Assembly (NCBI GenBank): GCA_015058405.1
Contig: SVCL01000122.1
Coordinates: 1 to 59,867 of the forward strand
DNA: 59,867 nucleotides
Origin: Clostridium sp.
GTDB lineage: Bacteria > Bacillota > Clostridia > Clostridiales > Clostridiaceae
Reading direction: 5' to 3'
Of this stretch, positions 45,174-54,333 are shown one piece after another. The translations under genes were made by a program, and so were the position numbers. The stretch's first letter is position 1. Every line of letters starts with the position of its first letter. Under the pieces are notes generated by a model. That model searched no databases. It was not told the DNA's origin and was given only the letters and a program-made list of their open reading frames with translations.

Positions 45174-47084
45174 ATGAATATTAATATAAAGCTTAATGAT
45201 GGGTCTATAAGAGAGGTAGCAGAGAATACAACTGTTTTAGAGCTTGCAAATAATATCAGCAGAAATTTAGGTAAAAAAGCAATAGTAGGAGAAGTTAATA
45301 AAAAGTTAGTAGACTTAAATTATAAATTACATGAAAATGATGAGGTTAATATTTTAACTGTTGAAGATGAAAAGGGAATGGAAGTAGTTAGACATTCAAC
45401 TTCGCATATAATGGCTCAAGCAGTAAAAAGAATATACAAAAATGCAAAGTTAGCTATAGGGCCATCAATAGAAAATGGATTTTATTATGATTTTGATATA
45501 GATACAGCAATAACAATAGATGACTTGCAAAAAATTGAGAAAGAAATGAATAATATAATTAAAGAAAATTTAAAGTTCGAAAGAATTGACGTCTCAAGGG
45601 AAGAGGCTCTAAAGCTTATGGATGAAAAAGGAGAAAATTATAAAGTAGAGCTTATTAACGATTTACCAGAAGGTGAAAAGATATCTTTATATAAACAAGG
45701 AGATTATATTGACTTATGTAGGGGACCACATATACCTTCCACTAAATATGCTAAAGCTTTCAAATTAACAAGTGTAGCAGGTGCATATTGGAGAGGAAAT
45801 GAAAAAAATAAAATGCTTCAAAGAGTATATGGTGTAGCATTTGCAGATAAAGAATCTTTAGAAACTTATCTTCATAATTTAGAAGAAGCTAAAAAGAGAG
45901 ATCATAGAAAGCTTGGTAAGGAATTGAAATTATTTACTTTTGCAGAAGAGGGACCAGGATTTCCATTCTTTTTACCAAAAGGGGTAGTTCTTAAAAATAA
46001 TTTAATAGAATTTTGGAGAGAGTTACATTCAGAAGCAGGATATGTAGAGGTAGAAACACCAATTATGCTTAATAAAAAGTTATGGGAAACTTCAGGGCAT
46101 TGGTATCATTACAAAGAAAATATGTACACTTCTATGATAGATGAAGAAGAATTTGCACTTAAACCAATGAACTGTCCTGGTGGAATGTTAGTATATAAAT
46201 CAGAAGCACATTCATATAGAGATTTTCCAATGAGAGTTGGGGAGCTAGGAAGAGTTCATAGACATGAATTATCTGGTGCCTTACATGGACTTATGAGAGT
46301 TAGAGCCTTTACACAAGATGATGCACACATATTCATGTTACCAAATCAAATTAAGTCAGAAATTAAAGGTGTAGTAGAACTTATAGATAAGGTATATTCT
46401 AAATTTGGATTTAAGTATCATGTAGAGCTTTCAACAAGACCAGAAGATTCTATGGGAAGCGATGAAGAATGGAATTTAGCAGAAGATTCATTAAGAGGGG
46501 CTTTAGAAGAATTAAATTTAGATTATGTAATTAATGAAGGTGATGGAGCTTTTTATGGTCCTAAGATAGACTTCCATCTTGAAGATAGTATAGGTAGAAC
46601 ATGGCAATGTGGAACAATTCAATTAGATTTCCAATTACCTCAAAGATTTGAACTTGACTATATAGGAAATGATGGAGAAAAACATAGACCAATAGTAATC
46701 CATAGAGTTATTTTTGGTAGTATAGAAAGATTTATAGGAATATTAATAGAGCATTTTGCAGGAAAATTCCCAACATGGCTTGCTCCTGTTCAAGTTAAAA
46801 TATTACCTATATCAGATAAGTTTAATGATTATGCTGAAGAAGTTAGGGCAGAATTAAAGAAAAATAATTTTAGGGTTGAGATGGATTATAGAAGTGAAAA
46901 GATAGGTTATAAAATAAGAGAAGCAAGAAATGAAAGAGTACCATATATAATTGTAGTTGGAGAAAAAGAAGCAGAAGAAAAAACAATTTCTTTACGTAGT
47001 AGAAAAAATGGTGATGAAGGTTCAATAAAACTAGAAACATTAATTTCAAGAATAAACAAAGAAGTAGAAAATAAAGAATTATAA
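45174..47084 (+). CDS. thrS: threonyl-tRNA synthetase
   Basis: The 636-residue class II synthetase charges tRNA-Thr. The TGS domain occupies residues 1-60, the editing domain (HSTSHIMAQAVKRIY, with zinc-type His) follows to about 225, the catalytic core carries MNCPGGML (zinc-binding Cys) and GRVHRHELSGALHGLMRVR (motif 2), and the anticodon-binding domain is at about 535-636. All parts are complete. Expression is controlled by the upstream T-box leader. RBS GGAAG lies about nine bases before ATG 45174. Confidence 0.95.
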   Translation: MNINIKLNDGSIREVAENTTVLELANNISRNLGKKAIVGEVNKKLVDLNYKLHENDEVNILTVEDEKGMEVVRHSTSHIMAQAVKRIYKNAKLAIGPSIENGFYYDFDIDTAITIDDLQKIEKEMNNIIKENLKFERIDVSREEALKLMDEKGENYKVELINDLPEGEKISLYKQGDYIDLCRGPHIPSTKYAKAFKLTSVAGAYWRGNEKNKMLQRVYGVAFADKESLETYLHNLEEAKKRDHRKLGKELKLFTFAEEGPGFPFFLPKGVVLKNNLIEFWRELHSEAGYVEVETPIMLNKKLWETSGHWYHYKENMYTSMIDEEEFALKPMNCPGGMLVYKSEAHSYRDFPMRVGELGRVHRHELSGALHGLMRVRAFTQDDAHIFMLPNQIKSEIKGVVELIDKVYSKFGFKYHVELSTRPEDSMGSDEEWNLAEDSLRGALEELNLDYVINEGDGAFYGPKIDFHLEDSIGRTWQCGTIQLDFQLPQRFELDYIGNDGEKHRPIVIHRVIFGSIERFIGILIEHFAGKFPTWLAPVQVKILPISDKFNDYAEEVRAELKKNNFRVEMDYRSEKIGYKIREARNERVPYIIVVGEKEAEEKTISLRSRKNGDEGSIKLETLISRINKEVENKEL

Positions 47085-47105
47085 AGTTTAGATGTTATGG
47101 TAACT

Positions 47106-47382
47106 AAAAAATGTTAATATATTTTGCTCTATTGAGACTAGATTGACTGCGGAAAGAATTTTAATCTTTATGAAAATTAAGTGTGACGGAATAGAAGAAC
47201 TCGCTCAGAGGGAACTCAAACAGTTTCTATTCTAAGCGTCCCACTTAATTTAGCTAAAGAAGAAATGTAGAGAAAAAGGAAACTCGACTCCTTGCAGTCG
47301 CTGAGTAAGTTCAACTTGCCAAATATAAAATTTGGAGTTTCACTTAAGATGCTCAATTTCGCAAAAATATTAACACTTTTTT
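47106..47382. repeat. 277-bp imperfect inverted-repeat element with internal hairpins (MITE-like or structured RNA)
   Basis: The ends pair: 47106-47127 with 47361-47382 (about 21 of 22 positions, one bulge on each side). Inside, an almost continuous hairpin forms from 47174-47183 with 47242-47251, 47185-47188 with 47237-47240, and 47189-47196 with 47225-47232. An adjacent block ATTGAG/CTCAAT near the ends pairs too. No protein-coding frame fits. The element lies between convergent thrS and gltS and has A6 and T6 at its two ends, so it may also act as a terminator. It fills the 333-base gap, where nothing else was seen. Confidence 0.65.
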
Positions 47383-47417
47383 ATGTACATAAACTATAAA
47401 ATTAATCTAAACTATTA

Positions 47418-48620
47418 CTAAGCGATAAGATTTATGAATATTGTTATTATTGCTGAGTTTACGAAGTCTATGAAGAGACATCCTACTATTGGTACTACAA
47501 AATATGGGGTAGGAACAAATCCGTATTTGTTTGTTAATTCATCCATATTAGCAATGGCATTAGGTGTAGCACCCATTCCAAAGCCACAAGTAGCTGAAGC
47601 GAATACTACAGCTTCGTAATTTTTACCCATAATATTATAAGTAATGTAATAAGCAAATAGTCCAACTAAAAGTACTTGTGCTACTAACATAACAAGTAGT
47701 GGAAGTGCTAAGTCGAATAATTGCCATAATTTTAAGTTCATTAAAGCCATTGTTAAGAAAAATGATAGTGATAATCCACCTAGTGTTTCTATTTCTTTTT
47801 CTACAATTTCTTTATTTCTAAAATCATATATATTTCTAATGATAGCAGCTACTAGCATTGCTCCAATATATGAAGGAAAAGTTAAACCTGATGCTTGAAT
47901 TAATTCAGATACTATAGATCCTAAGCCCATTGCTATAAATAATAAGCATGAGCCATTCATTAATTTTTTAAAGCATAAAATATTATTATTTTCTTCGTTA
48001 AAGTTACCAAACTCTGTTGGCTCTTTATGAGATTCTTCATCAATTATAGTTTTAACTTTACGAGTAATTATTAAAGATCTAGCAACTAATCCACCAATTA
48101 TACTTCCCATGATTAATCCAAAAGTAGCAGAAGCTACTGAAACAGTAGTAGCGCCATGTATCCCAATCTCTTCTAAGATTGGCCCAAAGGAACCTGCTGT
48201 ACCATGACCTCCTACCATAGGAATTGATGCAGTACAAAGTCCAAGTAATGGTTCAAGGTTAAATAAACTAGCTAAGGATACTCCAACTACATTTTGTAAA
48301 ATAACTAATAGAGTAGCTAGTGCAAGGAACATTACAACTCTGATACCACCTTGTTTTAATATTTTTATACTAGCTGTAAATCCTATACTAGTAAAAAATG
48401 CAGTCATAAATATATTTTGAAGAGTTGTATCTAAGTTTATAGTTGCAATATCAGTCATGTAAAATACAAGAATTAATAGTGCAAATATGAATCCACCAAT
48501 TACTGATGGAGGAATACAGTACTTTGATAAAATAGAAAATTTATTTCGTACATATTTACCTAAATAAAATATAAGAGAAACTAGAGCCATAGTTTCATAA
48601 ATATTTAAATTAAATTCCAT
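47418..48620 (-). CDS. gltS: sodium/glutamate symporter
   Basis: The 400-residue protein has about ten to twelve transmembrane helices. The N-terminal LFYLGK-like segment, PPSVIGGFIFALLILV and the repeated loops FTSIGFTASIKIL, TASIPMVGGHGTAGSFGPIL and TCGFGMGATPNAIANM match GltS, a Na+-coupled glutamate importer. The two GGHGT/GMGATP-type re-entrant loops are typical of the family. Glutamate uptake fits the arginine pathway, but the gene is separately transcribed. Confidence 0.9.
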   Translation of the reverse strand: MEFNLNIYETMALVSLIFYLGKYVRNKFSILSKYCIPPSVIGGFIFALLILVFYMTDIATINLDTTLQNIFMTAFFTSIGFTASIKILKQGGIRVVMFLALATLLVILQNVVGVSLASLFNLEPLLGLCTASIPMVGGHGTAGSFGPILEEIGIHGATTVSVASATFGLIMGSIIGGLVARSLIITRKVKTIIDEESHKEPTEFGNFNEENNNILCFKKLMNGSCLLFIAMGLGSIVSELIQASGLTFPSYIGAMLVAAIIRNIYDFRNKEIVEKEIETLGGLSLSFFLTMALMNLKLWQLFDLALPLLVMLVAQVLLVGLFAYYITYNIMGKNYEAVVFASATCGFGMGATPNAIANMDELTNKYGFVPTPYFVVPIVGCLFIDFVNSAIITIFINLIA

Positions 48621-48861
48621 ATTTATTATTATCCTTTCTTCTTTTGTTAAACTATTAAGTTAGCTATATCATATATTATTAAAAAAATAAAGTACAGGAA
48701 AAAAGTATAGAAATATATATTTTATACAAATAAATTACTAAATTTATAGTTTTGATAATTTTATTATATGAAAATCATAAAACTTATATCAATATTTAGG
48801 ATAATCTAATTCTAATTTTATATACATAACGAATATATTATCTTAAAGGGGGTGTGGTTTT

Positions 48862-49002
48862 ATGTCAGCAAGATCAAAAACATTTAAAAGATGTAAGATT
48901 TGTCATAAGCTTAAAAGCTTATCAGATTATGAGGTTAATAAAAAAAATCCAGATCATCATGAACCAATATGTAAAAGTTGTAGTGAAAAAATGAACAAGT
49001 AA
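48862..49002 (+). CDS. 46-residue zinc-finger-like protein
   Basis: ATG 48862 has a GGGGGTG RBS. The protein is basic, with RCKICHKLKSLSDYEVNKK followed by ICKSCSEKMNK: two CxxC pairs 26 residues apart, the spacing of a small zinc ribbon or treble-clef finger. It is too short for the usual ORF threshold. It is probably a nucleic-acid or protein-binding factor. Its neighbours give no functional hint. Confidence 0.65.
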   Translation: MSARSKTFKRCKICHKLKSLSDYEVNKKNPDHHEPICKSCSEKMNK

Positions 49003-49049
49003 TAAGAAAAGGGGGAATTAAAAGAAAGTACTTAAACACTAAATATATT

Positions 49050-49189
49050 ATGATATCAAAAAAAGATAAAATAATTAGCTGCGTATAGGCTGGTTTGATT
49101 TTGGAAGAATTTCTATATCTTAAGTGAAGTACTAATCCTAATCAAAATGTTATACTCCGTTAATTATTTTATCTTTTTTGCTATAACAT
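49050..49189. repeat. 140-bp inverted-repeat element
   Basis: A perfect 19-bp inverted repeat (49059-49077 and 49161-49179) borders an interior that also pairs imperfectly (GCGTATA near 49081 with TATACTC near 49151, and TTTGATTTT with AATCAAAAT). Outer flanks extend weakly to 49050-49189. No coding frame was seen. It may be a small non-autonomous element or a long bidirectional terminator upstream of tldD. Confidence 0.55.
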
Positions 49190-49292
49190 CATTGTTTGAA
49201 ATTTCTTTATATATCCTCTTTTTGTATATTAAAATAAATATGTTAAAATAAGGGTATTGGGATAGAGTAAGAAGATGATAAGGAGGGGTAAC

Positions 49293-50630
49293 ATGTATAG
49301 TTTTCCAAGGGATTTATATACAGATATAAGAATAGAAACAATAAATAAAACAAATATAAAATATGAAAATGGTAAATTAAAAGAAAATAAGTTGAGGGAA
49401 GAAAAAGGAGCTTTTATACGTATTTATGATGGTGAGAGATGGTATTATAGTTCTACAGTAGATATAGATAGGATTCAAGAAGAGATTAATGAATTAGCAA
49501 GACTTGCAAAACCCAATAAAGATATTGATTTAAATCCTGTTGTAAAAAGGTTAGAGATAAATAAAGGTGAATATTTGTCTTATGAGAAAAATAATATTTC
49601 TAAGGTTGATAATGCAGAGAAGATTAGTCTTGTTAAAACTTATTTGCCTATAGTTAAAGAATTTAAAGAAGTAGTTAATTCAGAAGTTATTTACAAGGAT
49701 ATATATATGACAAAAGAAATAATATCAAGTAAAGGTACTAATGTGAAGTTTGATATACAAAATGCTTGTATAGTTAATAGATTTAATTTATTAGTTGATG
49801 GAAAATCTGAAGGTAGTTTGCTAAATATATATGAAACTGACTTTAATAAATTATTTAATCAACAAGATTATTTTAGAGATAATATAATGAAGTGGATAAG
49901 GTTTGTAAAAGAATCAGTGCTTGTAAAACCAGGAATATATACATGTATATTATCTCCTGTTGTTGCAGGAGTATTTGCTCATGAAAGTTTTGGTCATAAA
50001 AGTGAAGCTGATTTCATGGTAGGCGATGAAAAAATGCTTGAAGAATGGGCAATTGGAAGTAAGGTTGGAGCAGATATTTTAAATATTATAGATACAGGAG
50101 ATATAGAAGGGTCTGGCTATGTTCCTTATGATGATGAAGGAACTAAGACGAAAGAAACTTATTTAATTAAGGATGGTGTCCTTTCAGGAAGGTTACACAG
50201 TGCATATACCTCAGGTTCTTTAAAAGAAGATTTAACAGGGAATTCCCGTGCAATTAGTTTTGAATTTGAACCCATTGTTAGAATGACTACTACTTATATT
50301 GGAGCTGGAAAGCAAACAAAGGAAGAACTTTTTAGTGGAGTTAAAGAAGGAATATATATAGAAGATTTAAAACATGGTTTAGGAATGTCTACTTTTACAA
50401 TTGCTCCATCTATAGCTTATATGATAAGAGATGGTAAGATTGCAGAGCCTGTACAAATTTCAGTTATTACCGGAAACGTAATGAAAACTTTATATGAGAT
50501 TGATGGATTATCTAATAAGGTCGAGATTAGAGCATTTGGAACAAGTGGATGTGGAAAAATGGATCAATATCCTTTATCAGTAGGTTTTGGTGGTCCATAT
50601 GTACGTGTTAATGGGATAAATGTTCAATAG
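49293..50630 (+). CDS. tldD: TldD-like metallopeptidase subunit
   Basis: The 445-residue protein has the catalytic HESFGH (HExxxH) at about residues 230-235, followed by SEADFMV, the TldD active-site signature, and a C-terminal SGCGKMDQYPLSVGFGGP block with a conserved Cys. TldD forms a heterodimer with TldE (PmbA) that cleaves unstructured peptides; in E. coli it trims the microcin B17 leader. ATG 49293 is preferred (GGAGG six bases upstream) over the in-frame 49275. tldE follows 16 bases later. Confidence 0.88.
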   Translation: MYSFPRDLYTDIRIETINKTNIKYENGKLKENKLREEKGAFIRIYDGERWYYSSTVDIDRIQEEINELARLAKPNKDIDLNPVVKRLEINKGEYLSYEKNNISKVDNAEKISLVKTYLPIVKEFKEVVNSEVIYKDIYMTKEIISSKGTNVKFDIQNACIVNRFNLLVDGKSEGSLLNIYETDFNKLFNQQDYFRDNIMKWIRFVKESVLVKPGIYTCILSPVVAGVFAHESFGHKSEADFMVGDEKMLEEWAIGSKVGADILNIIDTGDIEGSGYVPYDDEGTKTKETYLIKDGVLSGRLHSAYTSGSLKEDLTGNSRAISFEFEPIVRMTTTYIGAGKQTKEELFSGVKEGIYIEDLKHGLGMSTFTIAPSIAYMIRDGKIAEPVQISVITGNVMKTLYEIDGLSNKVEIRAFGTSGCGKMDQYPLSVGFGGPYVRVNGINVQ

Positions 50631-50646
50631 GTGAGGTGAGAAGATA

Positions 50647-51876
50647 ATGGTTAAGGAATTATATGTTATTAAGGAAAAAGAAATATCCTTAAATGTAACT
50701 CAAAGTAAAATAGACTCTATAAAGAAAAAAGAAGTAACAAAGAGTGGATGTAGAATATATAAAGATGGATATATTGGTATAGCTGGTACCTTAGGAGAAG
50801 CTACTTCAGATACTTGGAAAAAGGCAGAGGAAAATTTGAAGAACAAAGTACCATATGAATTTGAACCTTGTAAGAACATGAAAAGAATAAGAGATTTAAG
50901 AGTAGATAATATGTCTATAGAACAATTTATAAATGTTGCTGAAGAGTTTTTAAAAGTTCTTAGAGAAGAGTATTCGAATTTTATATTTTCTAATAAGATA
51001 AAGTTAATTGAAAAAGAAGTTACTTTAAAAAATGATGTTGGTTTAGATTTAAAAAGTATTGATAGATATTTTCAAACTGAATTAATGGTAAAGGAAAAAG
51101 AGTCAATAAATATAATTGACACAGATCTTAGTGGAAATGCAAGAACTTTTAATAAAGAAGATTTACTTAAATTAGCTAAAGAAACCTTGGGGAATTATAC
51201 TAATATGGTTAGTGTTCCAAAAGAAAAGAAGGTACCAATTATAGCAAGACCTCTTGAATTAATTAATAAAATAGTAAGTGAGTTAGATGGAAGTAAATTA
51301 GGAAGTGGAGCATCTATATTTAATGATAAGATAAATAAAAAGGTATTTTCAGAAAAGTTTACTCTTTATTTAGATAGAAGTAATGAAAATATAATGGTAC
51401 CATTTTTTGATTCAGAAGGAAGTACACTTGAAGAAGATAAATTAAAGTTAATAGATGAAGGTGTAATAAAATTAGGATATACAGATAAAAGAACTGCTGA
51501 TAAGTATAAGGTTCAAAATACTGCTGCTGCATCTTCAGAATATGATGAGGTATCATCAATAAGTCAATTAAGTTATAATGAAAATATTTTTTCTGTAAAT
51601 ACATCTAATAAGACTTTATCAGAAATAATTGGGGATAAAGATGCAATATATGTAGCAGAAATGGCAGGAGGAGATTGTACAAATGAAGGGATATTTTCAT
51701 CTCCAGTACAATCAGCTTATTTAGTTAGTGGTGGAAAGATAGTAGGAAGATTGCCAGAGTTCAATATAAGAGGCAATATATATGATATGTTTGGAAAAGA
51801 CTATTTAGGTGTAAGTAAGGAGAAATATTATACTGGAGAAAATCTTGTGATTTTAAATATGGAAGTTACACTTTAA
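50647..51876 (+). CDS. tldE: TldE/PmbA-like metallopeptidase partner
   Basis: The 409-residue partner lacks the HExxxH motif, as expected for the non-catalytic TldE/PmbA subunit, and has the family C-terminal blocks (DGSKLGSGASIFNDKI, FFDSEGS, TNEGIFSSPVQ). The encoded dimer with TldD forms an enclosed protease chamber. GTGAGG lies upstream of ATG 50647. The two genes form a two-cistron operon. It could mature a peptide whose cluster lacks a protease, but the link is speculative. Confidence 0.85.
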   Translation: MVKELYVIKEKEISLNVTQSKIDSIKKKEVTKSGCRIYKDGYIGIAGTLGEATSDTWKKAEENLKNKVPYEFEPCKNMKRIRDLRVDNMSIEQFINVAEEFLKVLREEYSNFIFSNKIKLIEKEVTLKNDVGLDLKSIDRYFQTELMVKEKESINIIDTDLSGNARTFNKEDLLKLAKETLGNYTNMVSVPKEKKVPIIARPLELINKIVSELDGSKLGSGASIFNDKINKKVFSEKFTLYLDRSNENIMVPFFDSEGSTLEEDKLKLIDEGVIKLGYTDKRTADKYKVQNTAAASSEYDEVSSISQLSYNENIFSVNTSNKTLSEIIGDKDAIYVAEMAGGDCTNEGIFSSPVQSAYLVSGGKIVGRLPEFNIRGNIYDMFGKDYLGVSKEKYYTGENLVILNMEVTL

Positions 51877-51906
51877 AAGTGATGTATAAAAATATATAAA
51901 CATATA

Positions 51907-51935
51907 TTGACAATAATATTTTATAGATATATCAT
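51907..51935 (+). promoter_or_regulatory. promoter of the hisS leader
   Basis: A perfect -35 TTGACA (51907-51912), a 17-base spacer and TATCAT (51930-51935; 5 of 6) predict a start near 51942, 23 bases before the leader peptide ATG. Confidence 0.7.
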
Positions 51936-51964
51936 TAAATTAATATGAAAACGGAGGTAAAATT

Positions 51965-52015
51965 ATGGAATCGCTTATAAAAGTAAATAATAATTTAATA
52001 CATCATCATTGCTAG
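51965..52015 (+). CDS. histidine leader peptide
   Basis: ATG 51965 has an excellent RBS (GGAGGT, six bases away) and encodes MESLIKVNNNLIHHHC, then TAG. Three adjacent His codons (CAT x3, 52001-52009) occur three codons before the stop of a 16-residue peptide. This fits a stalling sensor: low charged tRNA-His would hold the ribosome there. It is too short for usual ORF cut-offs. Confidence 0.72.
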   Translation: MESLIKVNNNLIHHHC

Positions 52016-52147
52016 AGACTTGTTTTTACTTAGAGGTAGATACAGGTCTAAAAAAGGTGGGCTTGTATCCGTAGTCTCTGGTAATGATAAATTAAGTGAT
52101 TTTATAATTTATTAAACCATGCAGGATATTTGCCTGCATGGTTTTTT
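52005..52147 (+). promoter_or_regulatory. transcription attenuator for hisS
   Basis: Three alternating structures can be drawn. Hairpin A pairs 52005-52020 (containing His codons) with 52073-52088 and holds an inner stem (52039-52046 with 52062-52069). A candidate antiterminator pairs 52080-52082 and 52087-52094 with 52105-52112 and 52116-52118. The terminator is a perfect 12-bp stem (52114-52125 and 52133-52144), ending in a T-run. A ribosome stalled at the His codons would cover the 5' arm of hairpin A, free its 3' arm for the antiterminator, and permit read-through into hisS. Confidence 0.65.
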
Positions 52148-52182
52148 GGTTTATATAAAATTAATTAAAGGAGATATAGAAA

Positions 52183-53478
52183 ATGAAAAGAGAAATAATA
52201 AAACCAAGTATATTGGCTGGGTTTATGGAGTTATTACCAAAGGAGCAAGAAATATTTAATGATATAGTAAATAAGATAACAGGTGTGTACGAAAAAGAAG
52301 GATGTTTACCTATGGATACAGCAATTATAGAAAAATCAGAAGTATTATTAGCTAAGTCTGGTGGAGAAACAGAAAAGCAAGTTTATGAATTTAAAAAGGG
52401 TAAGAATAACTTAGCATTAAGATTTGATCTTACAGTACCTTTTGCAAGATATGTAGCTCAATATTACAATGATTTAATTTTTCCATTTAAAAGATATCAG
52501 ATAGGAAAGGTATATAGAGGAGAAAGAAATCAAAAAGGAAGGTATAGAGAATTTTATCAATGTGATGTAGATGTTATAGGAAAAGACGTTTTAAGCATAA
52601 ATAATGATGCATGGGTTATTAGTTTAGCATCAAAAGCTTTTAAATCAATAGGATTATCAAATTATAAATTTCAAATAAATAATAGAAAGATATTAAAAGG
52701 TGTGTTAAAAGAATTTAATATAGAAAATTCTATAGAAGTTATGATATTAATTGATAAATATGACAAGATTGGTGAAGAGGTATTTAATGAAGAGCTTAAA
52801 AATTTAGTAGGAGAAGAGAAGGCTAGAAGTTTAATTAATGTATTAAATATTAATGGAAGTAATGATGAAATCTTAGATAAATTAAAAGATTTAAAACTAG
52901 AAGACAAAGAGTTTAATATGGGATTGGAAGAGCTTGAAAGAGTTTGTGAAATGTTAGATATTTTAGGAGTTACAGAAGAGGAGTTTGTAATAAATTTAAA
53001 AATAATTAGAGGTTTAGATTATTATACAGGAACTGTTTTTGAAACGCTATTAATAGGTAATGAGAAATATGGTTCTATATGTTCAGGAGGAAGATACGAT
53101 AATTTAGCTAAGAATTATACTAATAATGTATTACCTGGAGTAGGAATATCTATAGGAATTACAAGACTATTTTTTGTTCTTAAGGAAATTGGATTTATAG
53201 ATAATTACAAGTTAGATGAGAAGTTAGAATATTTAATAATCCCAATAGGAAATACAATTAAATATTGTGGAAAAGTAAAAAGAATTTTAGATAAGAAAAA
53301 TATCGGTTCAGATATATTTTTCGAAGATATATCTTTAAAGAAAAAAATGACTTATGCAAATAAGTTAGGAGTTAAAAAAGTTATTCTAGTTGGAGAAGAT
53401 GAAGTTTTAAAAAGTGAACTAGTTATAAAGGATATGAACTCTGGAAGTAGCTATAATATTAGCTTGGACTCTATATAA
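52183..53478 (+). CDS. hisS: histidyl-tRNA synthetase
   Basis: The 431-residue class II synthetase shows motif 2 (YRGERNQKGRYREFYQCD), the histidine-binding RGLDYYTGTVFE, the GGRYDNL block and the C-terminal anticodon-binding domain (about 340-431). The last part separates it from HisZ, the regulatory paralogue, although HisZ remains a minor alternative. ATG 52183 has a GGAGAT RBS. It is preceded by the His leader peptide and attenuator, so its level probably follows histidine supply; a T-box like that of thrS was not found here. Confidence 0.87.
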   Translation: MKREIIKPSILAGFMELLPKEQEIFNDIVNKITGVYEKEGCLPMDTAIIEKSEVLLAKSGGETEKQVYEFKKGKNNLALRFDLTVPFARYVAQYYNDLIFPFKRYQIGKVYRGERNQKGRYREFYQCDVDVIGKDVLSINNDAWVISLASKAFKSIGLSNYKFQINNRKILKGVLKEFNIENSIEVMILIDKYDKIGEEVFNEELKNLVGEEKARSLINVLNINGSNDEILDKLKDLKLEDKEFNMGLEELERVCEMLDILGVTEEEFVINLKIIRGLDYYTGTVFETLLIGNEKYGSICSGGRYDNLAKNYTNNVLPGVGISIGITRLFFVLKEIGFIDNYKLDEKLEYLIIPIGNTIKYCGKVKRILDKKNIGSDIFFEDISLKKKMTYANKLGVKKVILVGEDEVLKSELVIKDMNSGSSYNISLDSI

Positions 53479-53723
53479 GTAAAAAGTGGATTTACTAATA
53501 AGTTTATTATGAGTTTTGAATTTTAAAATTTATAAATTTTTAAACCATATTCTTTAATAAGTGTTATCAAATATTCTTAATTAATTAGTTATTTAAAATA
53601 AGTATATGCTTTTTTAGATAAAATACACTTGGTTTTAGAGGAAAAATTATATTTAATGTGGTAAAATATATAAAAGTAAGGGAATAAGATACATATTAAA
53701 GCAGATATGGATAGGGGGAGAAA

Positions 53724-54188
53724 ATGAATATAGTAAAAGTTGAAGATGTTGAATTAAAAAAACAAATTTCAGGTAAAGTTTTAAATAAATTGCCTGAATG
53801 GTTTGGTATTCCTGAAAGTACAAAGGAATACATAGAAGAAAGTAGTGTGATGAATTTTTGAGCTGCTTATGATGGGGAAGAGCCTATAGGATTTATAGCT
53901 ATAAAGATTAATAATAAATATACATCAGAAATATATGTAGTAGGTATAGAAGAAGAATATCATAGAAAAGGTATAGGTAAAAGGCTGTTTGATGAAGTAT
54001 ACAAATGGTGTAAAAATGAAAATTATGAATTTTTACAAGTAAAGACTTTAGATGAATCTAGGGAAAATGTAGCTTATGAAAAGACTAGAAAATTTTATAA
54101 GGCAATTGGATTCAGGCCGTTAGAATGTATACCAGAAATATGGGGTAATAATAATCCTTGTTTAATTATGATAATGAAAATTCAATAA
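53724..54188 (+). pseudogene. GNAT-family acetyltransferase interrupted by an in-frame TGA
   Basis: The frame from ATG 53724 (RBS GGGGGAG) is open for 154 residues except for one TGA at 53859-53861. Its context MNF-stop-AAYDGEEPIGF indicates a Trp codon changed to stop. Downstream, the acetyl-CoA loop EEYHRKGIGKRLF and KTRKFYKAIGFRPLECIPEIW are intact GNAT motifs. One base change would restore a full protein, so inactivation is recent or the read is wrong. Confidence 0.8.
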
Positions 54189-54333
54189 AAAAGCTGGAAT
54201 AAAATAATTATAATTTATATATACGTCTTATTTTAAGGGTGTTTTACTTGAGAATTTATATGAGGCAAATGGTTGTACTATGAGTTGAATTTTATATGCA
54301 GTAAAATACGTTGAAGAAATAGGTGGTAATTAT

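Noticed and set aside
51937..52182. T-box leader for hisS
   Set aside because: The conserved T-box sequence GGGTGG-N-ACC is absent; leader-peptide attenuation fits better.
498..54188. TGA read as Trp (altered genetic code) because two genes have TGA at Trp positions
   Set aside because: Many long intact genes in the window use TGG for Trp and end normally; both TGA cases are in single damaged genes.
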